From: Pseudomonas umsongensis
GTDB taxonomy: Bacteria > Pseudomonadota > Gammaproteobacteria > Pseudomonadales > Pseudomonadaceae
DNA: 44,176 nucleotides
Direction of reading: 5' to 3'
Assembly: GCF_002236105.1 (NCBI RefSeq)
Contig: NZ_NIWU01000012.1
Coordinates: forward strand, 1-44,176
Below are positions 25,510 to 33,998 of this stretch, piece after piece. Under the pieces are notes generated by a model. It was not told the DNA's origin and did no database searches. It saw nothing but the letters and a program-made list of their open reading frames with translations. The translations under genes were made by a program, and so were the position numbers. The stretch's first letter is position 1. Each line of letters begins with the position of its first letter.

Positions 25510-25919
25510 ACATCGGCCAAGCGGCCCGCCATAGCGGCCTGAGCGCAAAGATGATCCGTTACTACGAGTCCATTGGCTTGCTCAAGGCGGCGCATCGCAC
25601 CGACAGCGGTTATCGGGTCTACAGCGACGACGACCTGCATACGCTGGCGTTCATCAAGCGCTCTCGGGACCTGGGGTTTTCCCTGGAAGAAGTCGGCAAG
25701 CTGCTGACCCTCTGGCAGGATCGCCAGCGGGCCAGTGCCGATGTGAAGGCCCTGGCCCGCCAGCATATCGACGAGTTGAACCAGAAAATCCGCGAGTTGG
25801 GGCAGCTGCGCGATACGTTGCAGGATCTGGTCGAGCATTGTCAGGGCGATCATCGGCCGGATTGTCCGATTCTCAAGAGCCTGGAGTCAGGGTGTTGTGC
25901 AGAACCGTCGAATATTTAA
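25506..25919 (+). CDS. cueR: CueR copper-responsive MerR-family regulator
   Basis: A 137-aa MerR-family protein. It has a full helix-turn-helix and wing (NIGQAARHSGLSAKMIRYYE, GYRVYSDDD) and the Cu(I)-binding cysteines C112 and C120 (CQGDHRPDCPIL), exactly the CueR pattern. It should distort the 19-bp spacers of the copA and copZ promoters when copper is bound. It overlaps copA by four bases. Confidence 0.95.
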   Translation: MNIGQAARHSGLSAKMIRYYESIGLLKAAHRTDSGYRVYSDDDLHTLAFIKRSRDLGFSLEEVGKLLTLWQDRQRASADVKALARQHIDELNQKIRELGQLRDTLQDLVEHCQGDHRPDCPILKSLESGCCAEPSNI

Positions 25920-25944
25920 GCGCCTGTGACACACCGTATCGCCC

Positions 25945-26059
25945 ACGATCGTTCCCACGCTCTGCGTGGGAATGCATCCCGTGACGCTCTGCGTCACATT
26001 CAGAAGCGGAACGCGGAGCGTCCCTGGCGGCATTCCCACGCAGAGCGTGGGAACGATCA
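25945..26059. repeat. Nested palindromic repeat, CGTTCCCACGCTCTGCGTGGGAA family
   Basis: Outer arms ATCGTTCCCACGCTCTGCGT and their reverse (ending GTGGGAACGAT) enclose an inner hairpin GTGACGCTCTGCGTCAC and a related GGAACGCGGAGCGTCCC segment. It lies 25 bp past the cueR stop, between convergent cueR and the kinase gene. It is not related in sequence to the other REP families here. Confidence 0.88.
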
Positions 26060-26080
26060 TGTGCACCTACAAAAAACCGA

Positions 26081-26974
26081 TCACTGCATCCAGGGCGGAG
26101 GCGGCTCTTCGGTTTTGCCCGGTGGCGTGTCGTCTGCGGCACGCGCCGCTTGCTTGCGCTCTTCATCCAGGCGCGCGGCCTCGATCTCGCGCATGATGCC
26201 GCCGACGTCGGCCAGCTCTTCCGGCTCGTCGAATTCGCCAGTCAGGACGCTGGCCGGGTGCAAAGTGCCCGCCTCGTACAAAGCCCACATTTCCTTGGCG
26301 TACCGAGTCTTTTTCAACTCTGGCGCAAACCGTCCGAAATAGGACGCCATGTTGCCCACGTCCCGCTCCAGCATGCTGAACGCGTGGTTGTTGCCCGCCG
26401 CGTCAACCGCTTGCGGCAAGTCGATGATCACCGGGCCGGTCGGGGTCAACAGCACGTTGAACTCGGACAGGTCACCGTGCACCAGGCCGGTACACAGCAT
26501 CAGCACGATCTGCGAAATCAGGAACGCGTGATACTCGCGCGCCTGATCCGGCTCCAGCACCACGTCGTTCAGGCGCGGTGCCGCATCGCCATACTCGTCG
26601 GCCACCAGTTCCATGAGCAGCACGCCCTCAAGGAAGTCATAGGGCTTGGGTACCCGCACACCGGCATTGGCCAGGCGAAACAGCGCCGCCACTTCGGCGT
26701 TCTGCCAAGCGTCTTCGGTTTCCTTGCGACCGAACTTGGAGCCCTTGGCCATGGCCCGGGCCTGTCGGCTGTTGCGCACCTTGCGGCCTTCCTGATACTC
26801 GGCCGCCTGACGAAAACTGCGTTTATTCGCCTCCTTGTAGACTTTCGCGCAACGTAACTGGTTGCCGCAGCGCACCACATAAACAGCTGCTTCTTTACCA
26901 CTCATGAGTGGGCGCAGCACCTCGTCGACCAGACCGTCCTCGATCAGGGGTTCAATGCGTTTTGGAGTCTTCAT
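26081..26974 (-). CDS. RIO-like serine/threonine protein kinase
   Basis: A 297-aa atypical kinase of the RIO1 group found in some proteobacteria. It has a glycine-poor ATP loop SGKEAAVY (residues 25-32), the ATP lysine K44 (CAKVYK), the catalytic loop HGDLSEFN with D168 and N173, and the metal-binding D185 (IIDLPQ). The long charged C-terminus ends PPPPWMQ and may be disordered. Archaeal and eukaryotic RIO1 act in small-subunit ribosome maturation; the bacterial role is not settled. The start at 26974 is by family fit; its ribosome site is weak. Confidence 0.88.
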   Translation of the reverse strand: MKTPKRIEPLIEDGLVDEVLRPLMSGKEAAVYVVRCGNQLRCAKVYKEANKRSFRQAAEYQEGRKVRNSRQARAMAKGSKFGRKETEDAWQNAEVAALFRLANAGVRVPKPYDFLEGVLLMELVADEYGDAAPRLNDVVLEPDQAREYHAFLISQIVLMLCTGLVHGDLSEFNVLLTPTGPVIIDLPQAVDAAGNNHAFSMLERDVGNMASYFGRFAPELKKTRYAKEMWALYEAGTLHPASVLTGEFDEPEELADVGGIMREIEAARLDEERKQAARAADDTPPGKTEEPPPPWMQ

Positions 26975-27268
26975 CAGCTTTTATTGTGGGTCCTTTATTA
27001 CCAAACACGCGAAAGTCCTTCGTTATACGGCAATCCATCCATTCGGGGGAGGGGGTGCCGACGTACCGTTCGTGTCATTTTTCAAAACAGCCCTCAATTT
27101 CCGCAGGCAACAGCCGAAGTCCTAAGTGACAAAGTGATTTGTCCGACAATCGTTTTTACAACAATAACGATGCCGCATTCAGGGAACAGGGATCCATTAC
27201 GTTTACGGCTGCCAAAAAACCGCGAGTCATCTGCACTGCGTGGGCCTACAAGAAAATCTGGAGCGCGG
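26975..27268. other. Intergenic region before chemoreceptor gene
   Basis: 294 bp between divergent kinase and chemoreceptor genes. It holds a G-rich tract (GGGGGAGGGGG near 27044-27054) and a candidate FliA promoter at 27123-27149. The open frames inside it do not look like genes. Confidence 0.45.
27123..27149 (+). promoter_or_regulatory. Candidate sigma-28 (FliA) promoter
   Basis: TAAGTGAC, 11 bp, then TCCGACAA, against the TAAAGTTT-N11-GCCGATAA consensus: good in the -10 part, only TAA in the -35 part, and exact spacing. Chemoreceptor genes are common FliA targets. Confidence 0.4.
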
Positions 27269-29215
27269 ATGAACATCAAACAGAAACTGACCTGGGCGTT
27301 TGCAATCATCGCCTGCTTGCCGGTGGTGCTGGTCGCCACCCTCGTCGTGCTGAACTTGCGCAGCGATGCCAAGGACGAATTCGTCGACAACAGCGGTCGC
27401 GAAATCCGTCAGGTCAGCAATGCGATGCAACTGTTTTTCGACGGCATCAGCCAGAACGTCGAATACCTGGCCAGGCAACCGCTGATCACGAACTCCGACG
27501 ACAGCCTCAAGACCTACATGAACGCCAACGCCGCCAGCATTCCCCAAGGGGAAATGGACAAAAAAGTCTTCGGCTTCCTGCAGGACCTGGGCAACGCCCA
27601 TCCGTCATACGCCTACGCCATCCTCGGCACCGCGGCCGGTGGTTACGTGTCGTGGCCGGACGATGCCAAACTGGCCAACTACGACCCGCGCCAGCGCCCC
27701 TGGTACAAGGCCGCCCAGGCCAAACCGGGCAAGCCATTCCGTACCGAAGCCTATTACTGGGCCGAAAACGATACGTCCTACGTCAGCACCGTGCGCACCA
27801 TCGACAACAAGCTGGGCACCAACGGTGGCGTCGTCAGCATCGACGTGTCGCTCAAACAGCTCACCGAACTGGTCAAGCAGATCAAGCTCGGCGAGACCGG
27901 CTACCTGATGCTGCTGGAAAATTCCGGCACCGTGCTGGTCGACCCGAAACAACCGGAACATAACTTCAAAGCCCTGGGCAGCCTCGGCGAGGGCTACGCG
28001 CAACTGGCCAAGGCCGGCAAAGGCCTGGTCGAGGTTGAACTCAATGGCGAGCGCTACATGGCCAACGTCTGGCCGTCCGAGCAGTTGGGCTGGACCTTCA
28101 TCGGCTTGATCAAGCAGAGCGATGTGATGAGCACCGCCACCCAACTGACCTGGTTGATCGCCATCATCGCCGCGGTACTGGCCGTGGTTTTCGCCGTTGT
28201 CGGCGCCAGTTTCGCCAGCGTCATCGTGCGACCGATCCGCAGCGTGGCCGACGGTCTGGAAGGCATCGCCCAGGGCGAAGGCGACCTGACCAAGAGCCTG
28301 CAAATCCGCGGCAGCGACGAAACCGCGCAACTGGCCAACTGGTTCAACCAGTTCCTGACCGCGATTCGCAACCTGATCCAGAGCATCGGTGGAGCCGCGA
28401 CCAGCATCCTGGCCACCTCCAAGAGCTCGACCCAGGTCTCCAGCGACATGGCCGAAGCCGCTGGGCGCCAGCGTGAAGCGGTGGACATGGTGTCCACGGC
28501 ATTCCATGAAATGGTCGCCACCGCCAACGAAGTGGCGCGCTCCTGCAGCCAGGCGGCCGAGTCCGCCGACAGCGGGCAGCGCCAGGCCCGCGAAGGCCAG
28601 CAACAGATTGACGCGGCCGTCAGCAGTGTCGATCGCCTGAGCCAGGAAATCGAACAGTCGGCGCAGTCGATGCAACAGCTGGAACGCGACAGCAATGATA
28701 TCCAGTCGATCCTGGGGACCATTCGCTCAATCGCCGAGCAAACCAACCTGCTGGCACTGAACGCGGCCATCGAAGCGGCGCGGGCCGGTGAACAGGGTCG
28801 TGGTTTTGCGGTAGTAGCCGACGAAGTACGCGCGCTGGCCAAGCGCACGGCCGACTCCACCGCAGAAATCGACGGGCTGCTGGGCAACCTGGCCAAGCGA
28901 ACCAGCCAGGTGACCCAGCAGATGCATGCGAGCCTGGAGGTGTCCCAGCAATCGGTGACGCGCATCGGCGAAGCGCGCAACAGTTTCGGGCAGATCCGCG
29001 AGTCGGTGGATGTGATCCGCGACATGAACACCCAGATTGCCACGGCGGCGGAACAACAGCATCAAGTGGCCGAAGACATCAACCGGCACATCAGCCAGAT
29101 CCATGGCGATGCGCAATTGGTGGCGGAACTGGCGAACTCGGCGCGCCTGGATTCCCAGAGCCTGGCCGGGTTGTCGAATGAGCTGGATGGGTTGGTGCGC
29201 CGCTTCCGTACCTGA
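27269..29215 (+). CDS. Methyl-accepting chemotaxis protein with dCache sensor
   Basis: A 648-aa transmembrane chemoreceptor. Membrane spans lie at about residues 8-30 and 293-318, with a periplasmic dCache_1 domain between, then HAMP, then the cytoplasmic signalling domain whose hairpin tip has IAEQTNLLALNAAIEAARAG. The sensor carries Y138, R143, W145, Y146 (YDPRQRPWY), Y162/Y163 and D192 (VVSIDVS), close to the amino-acid-binding motif of PctA-type dCache receptors. An amino-acid ligand is therefore likely but not proven. The start at 27269 has GGAG upstream and puts the first span at the N-terminus; the frame runs open for 95 more codons upstream without a signal. Confidence 0.92.
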   Translation: MNIKQKLTWAFAIIACLPVVLVATLVVLNLRSDAKDEFVDNSGREIRQVSNAMQLFFDGISQNVEYLARQPLITNSDDSLKTYMNANAASIPQGEMDKKVFGFLQDLGNAHPSYAYAILGTAAGGYVSWPDDAKLANYDPRQRPWYKAAQAKPGKPFRTEAYYWAENDTSYVSTVRTIDNKLGTNGGVVSIDVSLKQLTELVKQIKLGETGYLMLLENSGTVLVDPKQPEHNFKALGSLGEGYAQLAKAGKGLVEVELNGERYMANVWPSEQLGWTFIGLIKQSDVMSTATQLTWLIAIIAAVLAVVFAVVGASFASVIVRPIRSVADGLEGIAQGEGDLTKSLQIRGSDETAQLANWFNQFLTAIRNLIQSIGGAATSILATSKSSTQVSSDMAEAAGRQREAVDMVSTAFHEMVATANEVARSCSQAAESADSGQRQAREGQQQIDAAVSSVDRLSQEIEQSAQSMQQLERDSNDIQSILGTIRSIAEQTNLLALNAAIEAARAGEQGRGFAVVADEVRALAKRTADSTAEIDGLLGNLAKRTSQVTQQMHASLEVSQQSVTRIGEARNSFGQIRESVDVIRDMNTQIATAAEQQHQVAEDINRHISQIHGDAQLVAELANSARLDSQSLAGLSNELDGLVRRFRT

Positions 29216-29244
29216 TTGAAATCCCGGTGCCCGCTTCGCGACCA

Positions 29245-29309
29245 TTCGCGAGCAGGCTCGCTCCCACAGGGTTTTGCACTGCCCTTGTGGGAGCGAGCCT
29301 GCTCGCGAA
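29245..29309. repeat. Paired REP, GGAGCGAGCCTGCTCGC family
   Basis: Inverted copies TTCGCGAGCAGGCTCGCTCC and the reverse lie between the convergent 3' ends of the chemoreceptor and AraC genes, 29 and 7 bp from the stops. Confidence 0.92.
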
Positions 29310-29316
29310 GCGGCCC

Positions 29317-30108
29317 TCACTGTCGGAACAGCTCTCCCGGGGTAAATCCGAACAGGCTCTTGAACGCCGCAATAAACGCTGACGTCGAGTCATACCCACA
29401 GGCCAGCGCGGCGTTGGTCACGCTGTCGCCCTCCTCCAGCAGACTTAACGACGACAACAGCCGCATGCGCTGGCGCCAACCGCGGAAACTCAACCCGGTT
29501 TCCCGCTGGAACAGGCGCATCAGGGTTTTCTCCGATGTACCCAGGCGCTCGGCCCACTCGTGCAAGGTCACATTGTGCTCGGGATTTTCGATCAGCTCGT
29601 TGCACAAGCCCAACAACCTTTCATGACGGGGCAACGGCAGGGAAAACCCGACTTCCGGCAATGTCGCCAACTGATCGAGCAATACACTCACCAGCCGCGC
29701 TTGCGGGCTGTCGCCCTGTGGATATTCCACTGGCAGCAGGCAAAAACTCTTGATCAGCTCCCGGGCCAGCGGCGTCACTTCCAGTACCCGGCAACGCCCG
29801 TCCGCCCACTCGCAATCTTCGCGGCGCACATACAGGCTGCGCATCTCGGCACGCATTGAGGTCACGACCTGATGATCGAGATCCGCCGGAATCCAGATTC
29901 CCCACTGGGGCGGCGCGAAGAAACTGCCCTCGGCGGTGTGCACCCCGAGCACACCACTGATGGCATAGGAAAACTGCACCCAGTCGTGTCGATGGGACGG
30001 CGTCCACGACCCGGCATTGAGGCTCTCCACCCGGGCATACAGCGGACGTGGCAGTGTGATGAGCGGTGGAATGCTGCGTTCGAGGGAAACCTGTCCGTTA
30101 GTCGGCAT
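29317..30108 (-). CDS. AraC-family regulator with cupin sensor (NimR-like)
   Basis: A 263-aa regulator with an N-terminal cupin half (HRHDWVQFSYAISGVLGVHT at about residues 39-58) and a C-terminal AraC DNA-binding half from about residue 160, with two helix-turn-helix parts (LHEWAERLGTSEKTLMRLFQ and VTNAALACGYDSTSAFIAAF). Proteins of this layout often control a neighbouring efflux or metabolic gene. The nearest upstream gene here is the thiolase on the same strand, but no clear target is visible. Confidence 0.88.
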   Translation of the reverse strand: MPTNGQVSLERSIPPLITLPRPLYARVESLNAGSWTPSHRHDWVQFSYAISGVLGVHTAEGSFFAPPQWGIWIPADLDHQVVTSMRAEMRSLYVRREDCEWADGRCRVLEVTPLARELIKSFCLLPVEYPQGDSPQARLVSVLLDQLATLPEVGFSLPLPRHERLLGLCNELIENPEHNVTLHEWAERLGTSEKTLMRLFQRETGLSFRGWRQRMRLLSSLSLLEEGDSVTNAALACGYDSTSAFIAAFKSLFGFTPGELFRQ

Positions 30109-30185
30109 TGAACGGCCTTGTGTTGCGAGATGGCTGATGGGGCGACGTTAGGCCATGCCTCGGATCTATTCAACACTAAACCTAT

Positions 30186-30253
30186 CTGTAGGAGCCGGCT
30201 TGCTGGCGATGGCGTCCGTGGGATCGCCATCGCCAGCAAGCCGGCTCCTACAG
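30186..30253. repeat. Paired REP, GGAGCCGGCTTGCTGGCGATGG family
   Basis: A perfect inverted pair of 29 bp with a 10-bp centre. It starts 78 bp from the AraC start and ends 6 bp past the thiolase stop. Confidence 0.93.
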
Positions 30254-30259
30254 GTATCG

Positions 30260-31537
30260 TCAACGTTCGACGATGGCGGTTACCCCCTGGCCGCCTGCGG
30301 CGCAGATCGAGATAAGCCCACGCCCCTTCCCCGCCGCATCAAGCAACTTGGCCAGGTTGGCGAGGATGCGACCGCCCGTGGCCGCAAACGGGTGCCCGGC
30401 CGCCAGTGAACTGCCTTTGACATTGAGCTTGCTGCGGTCGATGGCCCCCAGCGGCGCGTCGAGGCCCAGGCGGGTCTTGCAGTACTCGGGGTCTTCCCAG
30501 GCCTTCAAGGTGCAGAGCACTTGCGCGGCGAACGCTTCATGGATTTCGTAGTAATCGAAGTCCTGCAAGGTCAGGCCATTGCGCGCCAGCAACCTTGGCA
30601 CGGCATACACCGGCGCCATCAACAAGCCCTCGGCGCCATTGACGAAATCCACTGCCGCTGTCTCGCCATCGCGCAGGTAGGCCAGGATCGGCAAGCCACG
30701 TGCTTGCGCCCATTCCTCACTGCCTAGCAGCACTAGCGAGGCACCATCGGTCAGCGGCGTGGAGTTACCGGGAGTCAGGGTGCCTTTTGCGCTTTTTTCG
30801 AAAACGGGCTTGAGTGAGGCGAGTTTTTCGAGGGTCAGGTCAGGGCGCAAATTGTTGTCGCGAGTGAGGCCAAGAAACGGCGTCATCAAATCATTTTGCC
30901 AACCTTCGGCATAGGACGCGTCAAGATTCTGATGGCTCAGCAGCGTCAGCTGATCCTGCTCTTCGCGAGGAATGTTCCAGGTCTGCGCCATCAACTCGCA
31001 ATGCTCGCCCATGGACATTCCGGTGCGCGGCTCGCCATTGCGCGGGAATTCCGGGATCAGGTGCCAGGGGCGCAACTGCAGGAAGGGCTTGAGTTTTTCA
31101 ATGGTCGTGTTGGCCCGATAGGCTTGCAGCAGAATCTTGCGCAACCCGTCGCTGACACTGATCGGCGCGTCCGAGGTGGTATCGACGCCACCGGCAATGG
31201 CGCTGTCGATTTGTCCCAAGGCAATTTTGTTAGCCACCAGCAGCGCCGCTTCAAGTCCGGTGCCACAAGCTTGCTGGATGTCGTAGGCCGGAGTAGCGGG
31301 CGACAGTCGCGAACCGAGCACGCACTCGCGCGTCAGGGCCATGTCCCGCGGCAACTTGAGGACGGCCCCGGTGACCACTTCGCCAAGACGCAGGCCATGC
31401 AGGTTGTAGCGTTCGATCAGGCCTTCGAGCGTGGCCGTGAGCATGGCCTGGTTACTGGCGGTGGCGTACGGCCCGTTGGACCGAGCGAAGGGTATCCGGT
31501 TACCGCCGATAATCGCGACGCGACGCAGCTGAGTCAT
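30260..31537 (-). CDS. Acetyl-CoA C-acetyltransferase / thiolase (FadI-like)
   Basis: A 425-aa thiolase. The nucleophilic cysteine is C91 (QQACGTGLEA), with the HEAFAAQV histidine, the GHPFAATG histidine, and the second cysteine C412 (CAAGGQG). It cleaves or forms 3-ketoacyl-CoA. It is longer than a typical 393-aa biosynthetic thiolase and looks like the FadI/trifunctional type. AGGAAG precedes the start at 31537. It is divergent from the FabG4-like reductase and MaoC hydratase, and the three activities together make up three of the four beta-oxidation (or reverse) steps. Confidence 0.92.
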   Translation of the reverse strand: MTQLRRVAIIGGNRIPFARSNGPYATASNQAMLTATLEGLIERYNLHGLRLGEVVTGAVLKLPRDMALTRECVLGSRLSPATPAYDIQQACGTGLEAALLVANKIALGQIDSAIAGGVDTTSDAPISVSDGLRKILLQAYRANTTIEKLKPFLQLRPWHLIPEFPRNGEPRTGMSMGEHCELMAQTWNIPREEQDQLTLLSHQNLDASYAEGWQNDLMTPFLGLTRDNNLRPDLTLEKLASLKPVFEKSAKGTLTPGNSTPLTDGASLVLLGSEEWAQARGLPILAYLRDGETAAVDFVNGAEGLLMAPVYAVPRLLARNGLTLQDFDYYEIHEAFAAQVLCTLKAWEDPEYCKTRLGLDAPLGAIDRSKLNVKGSSLAAGHPFAATGGRILANLAKLLDAAGKGRGLISICAAGGQGVTAIVER

Positions 31538-31656
31538 GAAAAGCTTCCTATTCTGTGAAGGCCATTACCCGCAAGCGTAGGCCTTTTCCAGTGAATCGAA
31601 CGACTGATTGCCATTCATGGTCCACACTTTGAACCTCATCTGCTGGAGCGCGTTCC
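31538..31656. promoter_or_regulatory. Divergent promoter region of thiolase and reductase genes
   Basis: 119 bp between divergent starts. No perfect fatty-acid regulator site (for example a PsrA-type GAAAC..GTTTC) was found. Confidence 0.4.
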
Positions 31657-33009
31657 ATGTCCGACCGCTATATCGACTTCGCCAATTCGTCCATCGGCCA
31701 TCGACTGGTCGGTGCCATGGGCCTGCCTTCACCGGTACGCCTGGAACGCTGGCAAGCGGGCCGATTGCGCCCTGTCGAAGGCGCTTTGCTGATTGGCGGC
31801 GGCCCATTGGCGGAAAAGGTCAGCGCCTTCGCCAACCGCCTGACGGACGCGATCTACACCTACGGCACCGATCCCTCGATGGCGGCCGCGTGGATTCCCG
31901 GACACGGCCCGAAACTAAAGGCGGTGGTATTCGATGCCAGTGATCTTGTGCAAACCGACCAGCTCAAGCAACTGCGCGAATTCTTCCAGCCACTGATGAA
32001 AAATCTCGACCACAGTGCACACCTGGTGATCCTGGGGCGTGACCCGCGGACCTTGAGCGACCCATTCGCCGCCAGCACCCAGCGCGCCCTCGAAGGTTTC
32101 AGTCGCTCGCTGGCCAAGGAACTGCGCAGCGGTGGCACTTTGCAGCTGATCCACGTTGGCGAGGGTGCCGAGGATCAACTGGAAGGACCGCTACGGTTTT
32201 TCCTCTCACCGAAAAGCGCCTTCGTGTCCGGGCAAGTGATTGGCCTGCAGGCCTGCGACACCCAGGTGACGGACTGGACGCGGCCGCTGGCCGGGCGCAA
32301 GGCGCTGGTCACCGGCGCTGCGCGTGGCATCGGCGCCGCCATCGCCGAAACCCTGGCCCGTGACGGTGCCGAAGTCATCCTGCTCGACGTGCCCCCGGCC
32401 AGGACCGATCTCGACGCCCTCGCCGCACGCCTCGGCGGGCGTGGTATCACGCTGGACATCTGCGCCGAGAATGCGGCGACGGAGTTGGTGGAACAGTTGC
32501 CCGACGGCATCGACATCGTGGTGCACAACGCCGGCATCACCCGGGACAAAACCCTGGCCAACATGACGCCGGAGTTCTGGGACGCAGTGCTCGCCGTCAA
32601 CCTCAACGCCCCGCAAGTGCTGACCAAGGCCCTGCTCGATAGCGGCACCCTGCGCGACAATGGCCGAGTGATCCTGCTGGCGTCGATCAGCGGCATCGCG
32701 GGCAATCGCGGACAAACCAACTACGCGGCGAGCAAGGCCGGGCTGATTGGCCTGGCACAGGCCTGGGCGCCGCTGTTGCATGGGCGGGGCATCAGCATCA
32801 ACGCCGTAGCGCCGGGTTTCATCGAAACGCAAATGACCGCGCACATTCCATTCGGCCTGCGCGAAGCCGGGCGACGCATGAGCTCACTGGGCCAGGGTGG
32901 CCTGCCGCAAGACGTCGCCGAAGCAGTGGCCTGGCTCGCGCAACCGGGCACGGGCGCATTCACCGGCCAGGCATTGCGTGTCTGCGGGCAAAGCGTTCTG
33001 GGGGCCTAG
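31657..33009 (+). CDS. 3-oxoacyl-ACP/CoA reductase, high-molecular-weight FabG (FabG4-like)
   Basis: A 450-aa two-part SDR. The N-terminal 210 residues are a degenerate flavodoxin-like domain. The C-terminal ketoreductase has TGAARGIG from T219, VHNAG, serine S343/S345, and Y356-K360 (YAASK). The length and order match mycobacterial FabG4, which uses NADH and acts on acyl-CoA. TGGAG lies before ATG 31657. Its stop is 2 bp before the MaoC gene, so the two are cotranscribed. Confidence 0.9.
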   Translation: MSDRYIDFANSSIGHRLVGAMGLPSPVRLERWQAGRLRPVEGALLIGGGPLAEKVSAFANRLTDAIYTYGTDPSMAAAWIPGHGPKLKAVVFDASDLVQTDQLKQLREFFQPLMKNLDHSAHLVILGRDPRTLSDPFAASTQRALEGFSRSLAKELRSGGTLQLIHVGEGAEDQLEGPLRFFLSPKSAFVSGQVIGLQACDTQVTDWTRPLAGRKALVTGAARGIGAAIAETLARDGAEVILLDVPPARTDLDALAARLGGRGITLDICAENAATELVEQLPDGIDIVVHNAGITRDKTLANMTPEFWDAVLAVNLNAPQVLTKALLDSGTLRDNGRVILLASISGIAGNRGQTNYAASKAGLIGLAQAWAPLLHGRGISINAVAPGFIETQMTAHIPFGLREAGRRMSSLGQGGLPQDVAEAVAWLAQPGTGAFTGQALRVCGQSVLGA

Positions 33010-33011
33010 GC

Positions 33012-33866
33012 ATGATCATCGACTGGCACACACTCAACCGCGAACCCAGCCTGCCGGGGCTGTATGTGCAGGCGGCGACGCGGCGCAAAATCACCGGCAC
33101 CACCCTGCCCCATTCGGGTTTGCGCTGCTGGCTCGATGTCGACCCAAAGCGCCTGGCGGCCTATCGCAAGGTCTGCGGCTTCGCCGACAACAGCCTGCTG
33201 CCACCCACCTACCCGCACATCCTTGCATTTGCCTTGCAGATGCAATTGCTCACCGCCCGGGACTTTCCGTTCCCGCTGCTGGGGCTGATTCACCTGAGCA
33301 ATCGCATCCGCGTGTTGCGGCCCATGGGCGGAGTCCATCGGGTGCGGGCCAGCGTGTGCGTGGAGAACCTGCAACCCCATGCGAAGGGCGCGACCTTCGA
33401 TCTGGTGACGACGCTGGATGATCAATTGGGACCGCTCTGGGAGGCGCAAAGCCAGATGCTGTGCCGGGGCGTGAAGCTTGAAGGCGAGCCCGTCGAGGAG
33501 GTACTGGCCTCGACGCTGGCACTGACGCAAGTTGCCCAATGGACAGCGCCCGCGGACATCGGCCGGCAATACGCCAAGGTATCGGGCGACTACAACCCGA
33601 TTCACTTGAGTGCTGCCAGCGCCAAAATGTTCGGTTTTCCATCGGCGATTGCCCATGGTTTATGGAACAAGGCCCGCACCCTGGCCGCCCTCGCCGAGCA
33701 TCTGCCGGCCGCGAACGTCGAGATCGTGGTGCAATTCAAAAAGCCGGTGCGCCTGCCCAGCGAGGTGACATTACTGGCCAGCGCCGCAGGTTCCAGTGGG
33801 GATCTGCAACTGGTCGGGGCTGGTGATCTGGAGCACATGGTTGGTCACTGGCGACCGATTGCCTGA
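33012..33866 (+). CDS. MaoC-like enoyl hydratase/dehydratase
   Basis: A 284-aa protein with two hot-dog halves. The second carries the hydratase motif with D193 and H198 (YAKVSGDYNPIHLS) and GFPSAIAHGLW. It would hydrate enoyl-CoA or dehydrate 3-hydroxyacyl-CoA made by the preceding reductase. It starts 2 bp after that gene. Confidence 0.9.
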   Translation: MIIDWHTLNREPSLPGLYVQAATRRKITGTTLPHSGLRCWLDVDPKRLAAYRKVCGFADNSLLPPTYPHILAFALQMQLLTARDFPFPLLGLIHLSNRIRVLRPMGGVHRVRASVCVENLQPHAKGATFDLVTTLDDQLGPLWEAQSQMLCRGVKLEGEPVEEVLASTLALTQVAQWTAPADIGRQYAKVSGDYNPIHLSAASAKMFGFPSAIAHGLWNKARTLAALAEHLPAANVEIVVQFKKPVRLPSEVTLLASAAGSSGDLQLVGAGDLEHMVGHWRPIA

Positions 33867-33888
33867 CCCTGGCGAATGTACCTCGCTC

Positions 33889-33976
33889 CTGTAGGAGCTG
33901 CCGCAGGCTGCGATCTTTTGATCTTGTTTTGCCCCCGGGAAGATCAAAAGATCGCAGCCTTCGGCAGCTCCTACAG
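33889..33976. repeat. Paired REP, GATCGCAGC family
   Basis: Inverted copies CTGTAGGAGCTGCCGCAGGC and onward, and the reverse, enclose GATCTTGTTTTGCCCCCGGG. It lies between the convergent ends of the MaoC gene (22 bp) and the receiver gene (22 bp). Confidence 0.93.
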
Positions 33977-33998
33977 GGCAATGCGTTTACCAAGCTAC

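Noticed and set aside
25945..26059. CRISPR-like array
   Set aside because: The repeats are inverted and nested with no equal spacers; it is a palindromic intergenic repeat. No CRISPR array or cas gene is seen in the window.
25926..26342. 138-aa frame with HDRSHALRGNASRDALRH
   Set aside because: The opening is translation of the 25945-26059 palindromic repeat and the rest is antisense to the RIO kinase.
26984..27268. N-terminal extension of the chemoreceptor by 95 codons
   Set aside because: The open frame has no ribosome site and would bury the first membrane span; ATG 27269 has GGAG and gives a standard receptor N-terminus.
31538..31656. PsrA/FadR-type fatty-acid operator between thiolase and reductase
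   Set aside because: No GAAAC-N4-GTTTC or similar dyad was found on reading the gap.
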